Shown here piece by piece: positions 35,289 through 44,041 of a stretch of 64,000 nucleotides of DNA; positions within the stretch are counted from its first letter, which is position 1, and each line of letters opens with the position of its first letter. The translations under genes and the position numbers were made by a program. The notes under the pieces are model-generated. The model ran no database searches and was not told where the DNA came from. It saw nothing but the letters and a program-made list of their open reading frames with translations. The stretch covers positions 2,146,001 through 2,210,000 of the forward strand of contig JBAOIH010000001.1 of NCBI GenBank assembly GCA_037045645.1, written 5' to 3'. This stretch comes from Nocardioides sp. GTDB lineage: Bacteria > Actinomycetota > Actinomycetes > Propionibacteriales > Nocardioidaceae.

Positions 35289-36164
35289 TCACGAGGAGTC
35301 ACCTTTGAGCGCCGCGGCGATCTCGTCCAGCGTGTACGGCGGGTGCGCGCCATGGTCACGCCAGGCGATCAACTTCTCTGCGGGTGGGCTGAAACCCCCG
35401 AGGTAGCCGCCTGACCCGGAGAAGACCCGGCCGGTCAGGTCCGTGGCCAGATCACTGGCCAGGAAGGCGTACAGGCGCGCGACGTACGCGGCGGGCGCGG
35501 GGGCGCTGGCACCGGCGTACGTCAGGTCGTCGAGGATGCCGCGGCGGTGCAGTTCTTCGATGTGATCGGAGTAGTCACTTCCCGTGGACATCCGGGTCTC
35601 GGCGCCCGGGCAGACGGCGTTGACCCGGATGCCATGCTCGCGCAACTCGGCGGCCAGGGCGTAGGTGAGGCTGACCACTCCCCCTTTGGCCGCCGGGTAA
35701 CCGGTGCCGGCGAAAACGCCGGTGAACGCGTGGGAGGCCGTGTTCACGATCGCGCCACGCCCACGCTGCGCCATCTCGGGGGCGAAGGCGCGACAGGTCG
35801 CGAAGGTGGAGGTGAGGTGGCTGGCGATCAGGTCGTGCCAGTCCTCGGGCGTGATCGACAAGATCGAGGACCCCGGTGGTTCGACGATGCCGGCGCAATT
35901 GATCAGGATGTCGACATCGCCCAGTTCGCCAGCCGTGGCCTGAAGTTGGGCCACGACGTCGGGATCGGCGGCTGATCCGACGACCGCCGCGACCTGGCCT
36001 TGGGCGGCCAACTCCTCATGGGCCCGGGCCACCGCCTCGGGGTCGCGCCCGTTGATCACGACGGCGGCGCCCTCGTCCAGGAGTGCGGCAGCCACCGCTC
36101 GCCCTATCCCACGAGTCGAGCCGGTGACCACCGCGACCGAGCCGGACAGCCGTAGCGGACTCAT
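35289..36164 (-). CDS. Short-chain dehydrogenase/reductase
   Basis: A 291-residue SDR with the cofactor loop VTGSTRGIGRAVAAALL, the NCAG motif (ILINCAGIVEPPG), the catalytic Ser in VNTASHAF and the GYPAAKGG Tyr-xxx-Lys pair, then VNAVCPGAETRM. The extra C-terminal 40 residues (GGFSPPAEKLIAWRDHG) resemble SDRs found in fatty acid or steroid catabolism of actinobacteria. Its ATG overlaps the stop of the beta-propeller gene by one base. Confidence 0.88.
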   Translation of the reverse strand: MSPLRLSGSVAVVTGSTRGIGRAVAAALLDEGAAVVINGRDPEAVARAHEELAAQGQVAAVVGSAADPDVVAQLQATAGELGDVDILINCAGIVEPPGSSILSITPEDWHDLIASHLTSTFATCRAFAPEMAQRGRGAIVNTASHAFTGVFAGTGYPAAKGGVVSLTYALAAELREHGIRVNAVCPGAETRMSTGSDYSDHIEELHRRGILDDLTYAGASAPAPAAYVARLYAFLASDLATDLTGRVFSGSGGYLGGFSPPAEKLIAWRDHGAHPPYTLDEIAAALKGDSS

Positions 36165-37606
36165 CAACGCCGGACCAGGACTAGCGTGGTGCGCGACGTG
36201 CCGCCGTCGGCCTTCAACGCCGCGACCACCTTGACCCGTTTGCGCCGGGGCAGCAGCCGGACGCCCCGTGTGGTCACGCGGAGTCTGACCTTGGCCCGCT
36301 GCCCGGGCTCGATCGCGTAGGTCGCGGTCTTGGTCAAGACCTTGCGGCCCTTGACGCGGCTCAGTTTCACCGTGCCCGAACAACCTGCCGTCGCGGTGGT
36401 CGGACACTGGATCTTGACGACTGCGCGGCGCTTCTTGACCACCGTCGGAGTTCGTCCTTTGACCACCCTTCCCGGAGCCGGGTCCACAGTACCCGGCGGG
36501 GGCGGCGGGGGCGGCTGCGTGGCCGAGGTCGCGGCATCGAAGTCGGCCAGTGTCATCGTGCCGATGCGGTTGAGGTCGTTGTCGACGAACCAGATGTTGC
36601 CGTCCGGCCCGACGGTGATCGACTCCATCTCGACACCGCCGGGGATGCTGGCCAACCGGTACTGACCGGTCGCGCTGAGGTGGCCGATGCCGGTGCCGAA
36701 CCCGGTCACGAACCAGACGCCGCCATCGGCAGCCGGAGTCAGGCCGACCGGAACGAGATCTTCGACAGGCATCGGGTAACTCGTGACCTGGCCCTGCGGG
36801 GTGAGCGCGCCGATCGCCCCACCGTACGCGCTGGTGAACATCGTGCCGGGAGAGAACTTGGAATACCAGATCCGCCCACCGCTGTGCGTCAGCGCGGAGA
36901 ATCGCGAGCCACCCGAGGAGGGGACCGGGAAGTTCACGATGTGGCCATCTGGCGAGACCCGCTTGATCACCGCGTAACCGTCGGCGACCCACGCAGATCC
37001 GTCCGGAGCGGCCGCCACTTTGCCCTGGAAGTAGCGCAACGGCTCGAGGTAGTCCTCGCTGGTCGGGCGGTCGAAGTGGCCGATCCCCTCACCATCGCCA
37101 TAGATGGCCCACGTCCCACCAGTTGGATCGGCGGCAATGCCGTCGATGCCGTTGTAGCCCATGTCCTTGACCAGGGAGACGGTGCCGGAGGGGTCCGCGA
37201 CACCGACCACGCTTTCGAGCGGCAGTCCCTTCTGCACCAGCCACAACTCGTCGGCGCGCGCCGCTGACAGCATGAAGGGACCGTACGGCGCTTCCCCCAT
37301 GCTGGCCGGGATCGGGAACTCGCTGATGTTGCCCGCAAGGTCCATTCGGCCGAGTTTGTAGGCGTCCTGCTCGGCGAACCACAACGCGCCGTTCCACGAC
37401 ACGATGCCGCCCTGGCCGTACGTCGGGCCCTGGTTCGCCGACGCCAGGCCGACCTCGGACGACGGCAGCGCCCAGGTCGTCACCGACACGGCGGGTGCGG
37501 CCGCGGCTCGCACTGCGGGTGGCTGCCCGGCCGCGAGAGGCGCGAGCATGGTGGTCACGAGCCCGGCGAGCCCGGCCGCCAGTCCCGCCCGGATTCCGCG
37601 AGTCAT
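36164..37606 (-). CDS. Secreted beta-propeller protein (Vgb/NHL-like) with C-terminal Ig-like module
   Basis: A 480-residue exported protein. The signal peptide GIRAGLAAGLAGLVTTMLAP is followed by repeated blade motifs such as NGALWFAEQDAYKLGRMDL, DGSAWVADGY, GRIWYSKFSPG, GGVWFVTGFGTGIGHLS and DGNIWFVDNDLNRIG, as in virginiamycin-B-lyase-like six/seven-blade propellers. After a PPPPPPP linker comes a basic beta module with two cysteines. The catalytic residues of true Vgb lyases could not be confirmed, so an antibiotic-resistance role is not claimed. It heads the SDR-hydrolase unit. Confidence 0.78.
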   Translation of the reverse strand: MTRGIRAGLAAGLAGLVTTMLAPLAAGQPPAVRAAAAPAVSVTTWALPSSEVGLASANQGPTYGQGGIVSWNGALWFAEQDAYKLGRMDLAGNISEFPIPASMGEAPYGPFMLSAARADELWLVQKGLPLESVVGVADPSGTVSLVKDMGYNGIDGIAADPTGGTWAIYGDGEGIGHFDRPTSEDYLEPLRYFQGKVAAAPDGSAWVADGYAVIKRVSPDGHIVNFPVPSSGGSRFSALTHSGGRIWYSKFSPGTMFTSAYGGAIGALTPQGQVTSYPMPVEDLVPVGLTPAADGGVWFVTGFGTGIGHLSATGQYRLASIPGGVEMESITVGPDGNIWFVDNDLNRIGTMTLADFDAATSATQPPPPPPPGTVDPAPGRVVKGRTPTVVKKRRAVVKIQCPTTATAGCSGTVKLSRVKGRKVLTKTATYAIEPGQRAKVRLRVTTRGVRLLPRRKRVKVVAALKADGGTSRTTLVLVRR

Positions 37607-37710
37607 CCGAGTCCCCTCCCCTTGGGGTCGTCCGATCGAGATCATCCCACCCTGAAGTGGGTACACGGCACACTAGCGGCGAGCAGCGACACCGTGTCGA
37701 GAGGAACCAC

Positions 37711-38781
37711 ATGACAGACGTCTCCGGTCGCCCCGTCCTGATCACCGGTGCGACCGGCCTGATCGGGCGACGAGTGACGCAGATCCTGTTGGAGCGCCGA
37801 GTCGACACCGTGCTGTGCCTGCGCGACTCGAAGGCCAACAGGCGATTCGCGGCCACCCATCTCGGCGCGCGGGTGCGGTGGGGCGACCTGACCGACCCGG
37901 CGTACGTCTCCCAGACCCTGGCCGTGGAACGCCCCCGGGCGATCGTGCACCTCGCCGCTGTAATCCCGCCACAGTGCTTCGAAGATCCGGACCTGGCTCG
38001 TCGGGTCAATGTCGAATCGACCCGAACACTCCTTGCCGCAGCGGCCGAGATGGACCCCCCGCCCCGCTTCGTCCACGCGTCGAGCATCGGCGTGCACGGC
38101 CCTCGCAACCCGCATCGCGAGCAGGGAGTGCTCACCGTCGACACGCCGATCGCGCCGCGAGACGTCTACGCGGCTCAGAAGGCGATCGCGGAGACGCTCG
38201 TACGATCGGCCGCACTTCCCTGGCTGATCCTGCGCGTGGGCGGGGTGGTCGACATCGAGCAGAGCGTCCGGCTCGACCCCGCCGTGATGTATTTCGAGTC
38301 GACGATGCCGGGCAACGGTCGAATCCACACCGTCGACGTACGTGACGCAGGCAAGGCGTTCGCCAACGCCGTCGAGGCAGCGGCTGCGCAGCAGATCCTG
38401 ATGATCGGCGGCGACGAGTCGCACCGGAAACTGCACCACGAGTTCACCGACGAGTTCGCGCGCGCTTTAGGCATGCGCCGCGGACTGCCGGACAAGCCGT
38501 CCAGTGACCCTGATGTCGACGACTCCTGGTATGCCACCGACTGGATGGACACCGCCGAGGCTCAGCAGGTGTTGGATTTCCAGGACCACACCTTCGCGGA
38601 CACACTCGCGGCCGTACGCCACCACGCAGGTCTGCTGGGTCTGGTGATCGCGCCTTTCTCCGGGCTGTCGAAGTTGGTGCTCTCGTGGATGAGTGCCTAT
38701 CCGCGCAGATATGCGGGAGTCGCGGAGCCCTGGCCGCGGATCGCGGCGCGGTGGCCGGAAGCCCTGGTGGAGAAGGAGTGA
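37711..38781 (+). CDS. NAD-dependent epimerase/dehydratase family protein
   Basis: A 356-residue extended SDR. It has the GxxGxxG cofactor motif in ITGATGLIGRRVTQIL, then HLAAVIPPQCFEDP, VHASSIGVHGP with the catalytic Ser, and VYAAQKAIAETLV (YxxxK). The long C-terminal part may contact a lipid or membrane substrate (IAPFSGLSKLVLSWM). AGAGGAACC precedes the ATG. The substrate is unknown; it is divergent from the propeller gene. Confidence 0.85.
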   Translation: MTDVSGRPVLITGATGLIGRRVTQILLERRVDTVLCLRDSKANRRFAATHLGARVRWGDLTDPAYVSQTLAVERPRAIVHLAAVIPPQCFEDPDLARRVNVESTRTLLAAAAEMDPPPRFVHASSIGVHGPRNPHREQGVLTVDTPIAPRDVYAAQKAIAETLVRSAALPWLILRVGGVVDIEQSVRLDPAVMYFESTMPGNGRIHTVDVRDAGKAFANAVEAAAAQQILMIGGDESHRKLHHEFTDEFARALGMRRGLPDKPSSDPDVDDSWYATDWMDTAEAQQVLDFQDHTFADTLAAVRHHAGLLGLVIAPFSGLSKLVLSWMSAYPRRYAGVAEPWPRIAARWPEALVEKE

Positions 38782-38784
38782 GTC

Positions 38785-39606
38785 TCAGCGCCACCAGGTG
38801 TCGCTGATCGTGACCGGGGTGGTGCGCTTGTGCCGGGTCCGGCTCCACTTCTCCTCGATCCGCTCGGCGACGTCGTCGGGGACCTCTCGACCCTCCAGGT
38901 AGGCGTCGATGTCGTCGTACGTCAGGCCCAATTCGTTCTCGTCGGTGCGGCCGGGTTGGTCATCGAGAAGATCTGCGGTCGGCACCTTCTGCCACAGCCG
39001 CTCGGGTGCACCCAGATGCGCCAGCAGGCGACGGTTCTGGCCCTTGTCGAGACCGAAGAGGGGCAGGATGTCGGCGGCGCCGTCTCCGAATTTCGTGAAG
39101 AAGCCGGTCACGCTCTCGGCGCCGTGGTCGGTTCCGATGACGAGCAGGTTGTGGTCACCCGCGACGGCGTACTGCGCCACCATCCGCAGGCGCGCCTTGG
39201 TGTTGCCCTTGGTGAAGTCGGAGAGTTCTTGGCCCGTCGCGCGGTCGTACTCGGCCTCGAAGCCGTCCACGCCAGGGGCGACGTTGTAGGTGAGGCACTC
39301 GTCGGGGGCGATGAAGGTGACCGCGGCCTGCGCGTCCGCCTCGTCCTGCTGGACCTTGTACGGCAGACGCATCGCCACGAATCGCGCGTCACCGCCGCCG
39401 TCACGGACCCGTTCGACGGCCAACTGCGCCAGCCGCCCGGCCAGCGTCGAGTCCAGACCACCCGAGATGCCGAGGACGAAGCCGCGGGTGTGGGTCGCGC
39501 GGAGATAGTCGACGAGGAAGGAGATCCGGCGTTCGATCTCTTCGGCCGGGTCGATCTGGGGGCGTACGCCCATCTCGTCGATGATCACGCGCTGGAGTTC
39601 ACGCAT
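38785..39606 (-). CDS. nadE: Ammonia-dependent NAD synthetase
   Basis: Amidates nicotinic acid adenine dinucleotide to NAD+. The 273-residue protein matches the short NH3-dependent form (E. coli NadE is 275). The ATP P-loop is LGISGGLDSTLAGRLAQ. The conserved FTKGNTKARLRMVAQYAV and GTDHGAESVTGFFTKFGDGAADI regions bind both nucleotides. The ATG at 39606 is chosen after GAGAG; a longer frame from 39678 reaches into the preceding gene's end. Confidence 0.96.
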   Translation of the reverse strand: MRELQRVIIDEMGVRPQIDPAEEIERRISFLVDYLRATHTRGFVLGISGGLDSTLAGRLAQLAVERVRDGGGDARFVAMRLPYKVQQDEADAQAAVTFIAPDECLTYNVAPGVDGFEAEYDRATGQELSDFTKGNTKARLRMVAQYAVAGDHNLLVIGTDHGAESVTGFFTKFGDGAADILPLFGLDKGQNRRLLAHLGAPERLWQKVPTADLLDDQPGRTDENELGLTYDDIDAYLEGREVPDDVAERIEEKWSRTRHKRTTPVTISDTWWR

Positions 39607-39643
39607 CGGGGGCTCTCCTCTGCTTGCCGAAGCCTCGAAGTTA

Positions 39644-41740
39644 TCAGTGGCCCAGGTCGAGACCGGGCGGCGCCTCACCGGTCGGCGTCAGCAGGAACGG
39701 CGTCCCGCCGATGCGTCGTACGCCGGGCAGGTCGACGTACGTCATCCCCACGAAACTCGACCCGTCGGCCGTCCAGCGGATCTCGTCGCGCACCCAGCGC
39801 CACGGTCGCGGCGCGTCCACTGCGTACGAGACCACCAGCGCCGGGCGTCCGTCCGAGAGTGAGGTGCCCACAGCCAGGGTCATGGGCAGCACCTCGGCAA
39901 GGTCGGCGCCTCGTCGGACGAGGTTGACGCCCGCGATCGAACCGACGGCGCGCCGGAAGCGTTTGCCGTACCAGTGCGGCAGGCCGATCAGACCCAGTCC
40001 CGGCGGCGCGATGCGGGTCAGTGGAGGTACGAACGAAGCGGCCAGGTCACCCACGTCCTCCAGGAGCAGGTCTTCAGGGGCAGGCGTTGCCAGGCCACCC
40101 CACGCCCGCTTGAGAGTCACCACGGTGTGCGCCATCCGGTCACCTGGGTCAGGCGCCGGCATCGCATCATCGATCGGCGCGGGGAAGAGACTGGCGAACC
40201 GCTCAGCCAGCGCGGTAATCGTGAGCGAGGGATTCACGCCGAGGTTGGCCGGGATGACGCTGGCATCGGCGACGAAGAGCCCGGGATAACCGTGGACCTC
40301 GTGTCGCGCATCGACGACCCCGTGGGCCGCATCGGGCCCCATCACCGCGCCGCCGAGCACATGCGCGGTGACCGACAGGCCACCTACCGACTCCCCGAGG
40401 AGGTTGAGTGCTCGACCGCCGGACGCGGCCGCGAAGGCACGGGTGACCTCGTTGGCAATCGGGATGTTGCTGGGGGGTCGCGTGCCGTCGGTCAGGCGGG
40501 AGCGCAGGGTGCGTCGCCACGGCTGGGACGCGGAGCGCCGCAACTCCAATGCCAGTTCGCTGTCGTGATGTTGCATGGTGGTGAGGACGGTGAGGCGCCG
40601 CAGGAAGTCCCGCGCACCCATCAGCTGCGCCTGGGCGAGCGGGTTGGACGCCAGTGCTCGGAGGACCCGCCGGGCACGGCGCCCAGGACGATCGTCGTCC
40701 ACCATCGGTCCCAACTGGGCTCGCATGTGCCACCCACCCATGTAGCGGTTCTGTGTCACGTGCGTACGCGCGTCGGGGTGGAAGTGACTGGAGATCGTCG
40801 GCCCCTGCGACAAGTCGTCTCCAGGCGGCTGCAGCACGGCGGTGAGAGCCTCGGAATTGGTGCGTACGCGCCGGCCGAGGAGCGGCGAGATGTCGGGCAG
40901 GGTGCCGAGTTCGTCGCGGCAACGGTGCAGCAGTTCCAGGGTCCCGAGCACACCTGCAGCCAGGACCACCCGGCGGGCGGAGATCGTCGTACGCCGATCC
41001 TTGCGCCACGGATGCCGCGTTTCGACCAGGTAGCCGCCCTCGACCGGGCTCAACCGGGTCACCTCGTGCTCGGCACGGATCTGCACACCCTCCTGTTCGG
41101 CGAGGTGCAGGTAATTGCGGGTCAACTCGTTCTTCGCGCCATAAGGACACCCCAGCAGACATTCACCGCAGAGGCGGCAGCCGGTGCGCTCGGGTCCGCG
41201 ACCGTCGAAGAACGGGTCCGGTTCGCTGACGCCGGGGCGACCGAAGTGGATCGCGGTCGGGACGGGACCGAAACTGTCCTCTGCGCCCGCAGCGCGTGCT
41301 GCGGCCTGCAGGTAGTCGTCCATCCGGCCATGGTGCGCGCTGGTGACCCGCCCCAGCATCCGCGCCGCCCGCGCCAGATGCGGCGCGAGCTCGCCACGAT
41401 CGATGCCGAGATCGGCGACCGCCGGCGCGGCGTAGAAGTCGTCCCCGGGCTCCAGAAGCACCCCGGCCCACACGATCGAACCGCCCCCGACACCGGTGCC
41501 CCCGATCACGGCGACGTGCTGGAAGATCCGCTGCCAGAAGAACCCTCGCAGTCCCACACTCGGCTGCCACAGATAGGCGCGCGGGTCCCGCCGAGCACGA
41601 AGCAGGTCACTGTCGGACAGGCGGCGGCCCTTCTCGGCCACGATGACACGGTGCCCGGCCTCAGCCAGGCGCAGGGCAGTCACCGCCCCACCGAAGCCGC
41701 TGCCGACCACGACGACATCTGCGTCCCATGCCTGATTCAC
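39644..41740 (-). CDS. GMC-type FAD oxidoreductase (cholesterol-oxidase-like) with ferredoxin-type cysteine cluster
   Basis: A 698-residue flavoprotein. The FAD motif VVGSGFGGAVTALRLAEAGH is at the N-terminus and the GMC C-terminal block is NLGVNPSLTITALAERFA. Near residue 190 is CRLCGECLLGCPYGAKN, a CxxCxxCxxxCP arrangement. The last 130 residues are an extra beta-rich domain. ChoD-like proteins of mycobacteria share this layout from memory. Likely substrates are sterols or other lipophilic alcohols. The gene stands alone between nadE and the MFS pump. Confidence 0.82.
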   Translation of the reverse strand: MNQAWDADVVVVGSGFGGAVTALRLAEAGHRVIVAEKGRRLSDSDLLRARRDPRAYLWQPSVGLRGFFWQRIFQHVAVIGGTGVGGGSIVWAGVLLEPGDDFYAAPAVADLGIDRGELAPHLARAARMLGRVTSAHHGRMDDYLQAAARAAGAEDSFGPVPTAIHFGRPGVSEPDPFFDGRGPERTGCRLCGECLLGCPYGAKNELTRNYLHLAEQEGVQIRAEHEVTRLSPVEGGYLVETRHPWRKDRRTTISARRVVLAAGVLGTLELLHRCRDELGTLPDISPLLGRRVRTNSEALTAVLQPPGDDLSQGPTISSHFHPDARTHVTQNRYMGGWHMRAQLGPMVDDDRPGRRARRVLRALASNPLAQAQLMGARDFLRRLTVLTTMQHHDSELALELRRSASQPWRRTLRSRLTDGTRPPSNIPIANEVTRAFAAASGGRALNLLGESVGGLSVTAHVLGGAVMGPDAAHGVVDARHEVHGYPGLFVADASVIPANLGVNPSLTITALAERFASLFPAPIDDAMPAPDPGDRMAHTVVTLKRAWGGLATPAPEDLLLEDVGDLAASFVPPLTRIAPPGLGLIGLPHWYGKRFRRAVGSIAGVNLVRRGADLAEVLPMTLAVGTSLSDGRPALVVSYAVDAPRPWRWVRDEIRWTADGSSFVGMTYVDLPGVRRIGGTPFLLTPTGEAPPGLDLGH

Positions 41741-41767
41741 CTGCTCACCGTAGAGGTTTGGTGACCC

Positions 41768-43372
41768 TCACGGCCCGACATCCGGTGCACTCTCGCGGTC
41801 GCTGCCGGCATTGCGTGGCAGCGCGATCGTGGCGAGCAGTCCGATTGCCAGCGCGAGTGCCGCGAGCCCTGTCGTCCACCGGCTGGCCTCGATCATGGCC
41901 TCACTGGCCGCCCGGGCAATTGCTGCTTGCGCGGGGTCGGACTGGAAGCCCGCGATGGCGATCCCGGCCGACTCGCGAACCGCCGTGACAATGCGGTCAG
42001 ATGCGGCAGTCGGCAGGCCCAATGAGGCGAGGTTCTCCTGGGTGGCTCGGCCGAGTTGGGCGATGAGGAAGCCGCCGAGGAGCGCGACGCCGAGGGCAGA
42101 GCCGATCTGTCGCACGCTCGACTGGAGCCCGGAGGCCTGTCCGCTCTCGTCGACGGGGACGTCGGCCAGCAGCAGCGAGGTGAGTTGCGCGGTCGCGAAG
42201 CCCACGCCGAAGCCGTACAGGAACAGCCACGCCGCAATCGTCCAGGTCGAGACGTCGAGCGACAGCGACCACGCGAGCCCTCCCACGGCAAGGGCTTCGA
42301 GGAAGAGCCCGATCCGCACGATCTCGCGCTGCGACATCCGCTGGGACAGCTGCGGCAGTGCGCCCGAGGCCAGGAAGGTCCCGACCGCGAGGACCAGGAT
42401 CACCGCACCGGTGCTCAGGGCCGAATACCCCAGCGTCCCCTGAAGCAGCAGCGGGAGGGTGAAGAGGAGGCCGAACTCTCCGAACGAGACGATGAGTGCC
42501 GCGATCGCCCCATTGCGAAACGATCGGATGCCGAAAAGGCCGAGGTCCACCAATACGTCGCGGCCGGCACGTGCCCGAGCGCGCTCGAGCCAGACGAAGC
42601 CAACGAGCAGCACCAAGCCCACGACGAGCACGAACGGCACTGGCGAGAGGGCGCCGTCGTCTTGGCGCCACCAGCCGTACCACTCCGCCTCGATGAGTGC
42701 GAAGACGAGGGCACCCATGCCGAGGGCGGACAGGAGTACGCCGCCCCAGTCGCGCAGGTCGGTGGCGTTGGCATCGCGGGTCTCGGGCAGTGCCTTGACG
42801 ATGCCGATGACCACCAGGAGACCGACCGGGATGTTGAGCCAGAAGGCTCCCCGCCAGGAGACGTCGGTGGCCACCCAACCACCGACGAGGGGGCCGATCG
42901 CCGCCATCCCGCCGATCGCCGAACCCCACACGGCGAAGGCGATCGCACGGGCGCGGCCCTGGAACATCGCATTGAGCGTGGACAACGTGCTCGGCACGAT
43001 CATGGCCGCGCCCAGTCCCTGGACGAAGCGCGCGCCGATCAGCATCTGGCCGTTCTGGGCGAGCCCGGCGACGACGGATGCGACCATGAAGACCGCCATG
43101 CCGATGAGGAAGACCCGACGCCTGCCGTGCACGTCGCCGATCCGGCCCACCGTGAGCAGCAGGGCGCCGAAGACGAGCGCGTACGACGCGTTCAGCCATT
43201 GCGCGTCTGCGGCGGTGAGGTGGAGATCTTCCAAGACGACGGGCAGCGCGACGTTGACGATGGTCGCGTCCATGATGACCAGGCTGACGCCGAAGCCCAG
43301 CGTGAGCAGCGCGGCCCAGCGCGCGGGAGTCATGGCATCAGTGGCACTGCCATTAGCGGAGAGTTCGTTCAC
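41768..43372 (-). CDS. MFS drug efflux transporter, DHA2 (14-helix) family
   Basis: About 534 residues from a GTG start (VNELSANGSATDA), or 521 from MTPARWAAL. The family motif LVIMDATIVNVALPVVLEDL lies in helix 1. GRIGDVHGRRRVFLIGMAVF is the MFS loop 2-3 motif, and the layout of helices fits the EmrB/QacA type. It exports hydrophobic compounds using the proton gradient. It is divergent from a TetR regulator with a perfect palindrome between them, so it is probably repressed by it. Confidence 0.92.
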   Translation of the reverse strand: MNELSANGSATDAMTPARWAALLTLGFGVSLVIMDATIVNVALPVVLEDLHLTAADAQWLNASYALVFGALLLTVGRIGDVHGRRRVFLIGMAVFMVASVVAGLAQNGQMLIGARFVQGLGAAMIVPSTLSTLNAMFQGRARAIAFAVWGSAIGGMAAIGPLVGGWVATDVSWRGAFWLNIPVGLLVVIGIVKALPETRDANATDLRDWGGVLLSALGMGALVFALIEAEWYGWWRQDDGALSPVPFVLVVGLVLLVGFVWLERARARAGRDVLVDLGLFGIRSFRNGAIAALIVSFGEFGLLFTLPLLLQGTLGYSALSTGAVILVLAVGTFLASGALPQLSQRMSQREIVRIGLFLEALAVGGLAWSLSLDVSTWTIAAWLFLYGFGVGFATAQLTSLLLADVPVDESGQASGLQSSVRQIGSALGVALLGGFLIAQLGRATQENLASLGLPTAASDRIVTAVRESAGIAIAGFQSDPAQAAIARAASEAMIEASRWTTGLAALALAIGLLATIALPRNAGSDRESAPDVGP

Positions 43373-43411
43373 AGAGAACCACGTTATCGACACTACCGTC
43401 GAGAAACAAGC

Positions 43412-43425
43412 CGACACATGTGTCG
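43412..43425. promoter_or_regulatory. Palindromic operator between MFS pump and TetR genes
   Basis: CGACACATGTGTCG is a perfect 14-bp palindrome, 39 bases from the pump start and 30 bases from the TetR start. A TetR dimer is the most likely binder. Half-site-like ATCGACACTACCGTCGA occurs just to its left (from 43386). Confidence 0.7.
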
Positions 43426-43455
43426 AAAAGATGCTCCGTCTGGGAAGATGTGGCC

Positions 43456-44026
43456 ATGCCCAGGATCGAGGCCCCCACGCTCGCAGAGCATCATGCGCAG
43501 CGGCGCGCGGCGATCGTGGCGGCCGCCGTCGATCTGCTCGGCCGCGAAGGCATCGGCGCCGTCACCCCGGCGGCCGTAGCGTCAGGTTCTGGCCTCGCGC
43601 GCAGCAGCCTGTATCAGTACTTTCCCTCCACCGCCGCGCTGGTGGCGGCGGCCGTCGAGGAGAAGCTCACCCGCACCCGGATCCTCATCGAACGCGGGCA
43701 GTCTCGAGCCGCGACCCCGGCCGAGCGGGTGCTGGCCTGGGTCGACAGCGCACTCACCGCGGCCGTCGAGGGACATGACCCCACGCGGATGCACTCGGCC
43801 GCCGAACTGCCCGAAGAGTGCCGAGCCGCAGTCGCCGCACTGCACCTGGAACTGACCACGCCACTGGTCGGAGCGCTCGACGAGCTTGGGAACGCCTCGC
43901 CGGAGGCGGTGGCAGAGGCTTGTGGGCGGGGCGGTCGCCGCGGCGGCGGGCCAGGTGGCACGCGGGGCATCCGTACGCACGGTGCGCCACCGGGTGCGTA
44001 CGTTCGTGCTCAACGCGGTCACGTAG
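43456..44026 (+). CDS. TetR/AcrR family repressor, 3' frameshift
   Basis: A TetR-type repressor of about 190 residues. The DNA-binding helix-turn-helix is ILAAAVDLL-like at AAAVDLLGREGIGAVTPAAV and SGLARSSLYQYFPSTAALV. The C-terminal ligand domain begins at about residue 60. At about 43918-43923 (GAGGCTTGTGGGC) the frame shifts: the continuing frame gives glycine-arginine-rich noise, while the +1 frame gives AVAAAAGQVARGASVRTVRHR and stops at 44024-44026. A single extra base explains it. It regulates the divergent MFS gene in all likelihood. Confidence 0.85.
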
Positions 44027-44041
44027 CCGACGCGATCACCC

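Noticed and set aside
36164..37606. Streptogramin resistance lyase (Vgb)
   Set aside because: Blade repeats fit the fold only; the catalytic residues could not be confirmed and the protein is secreted with an extra module.
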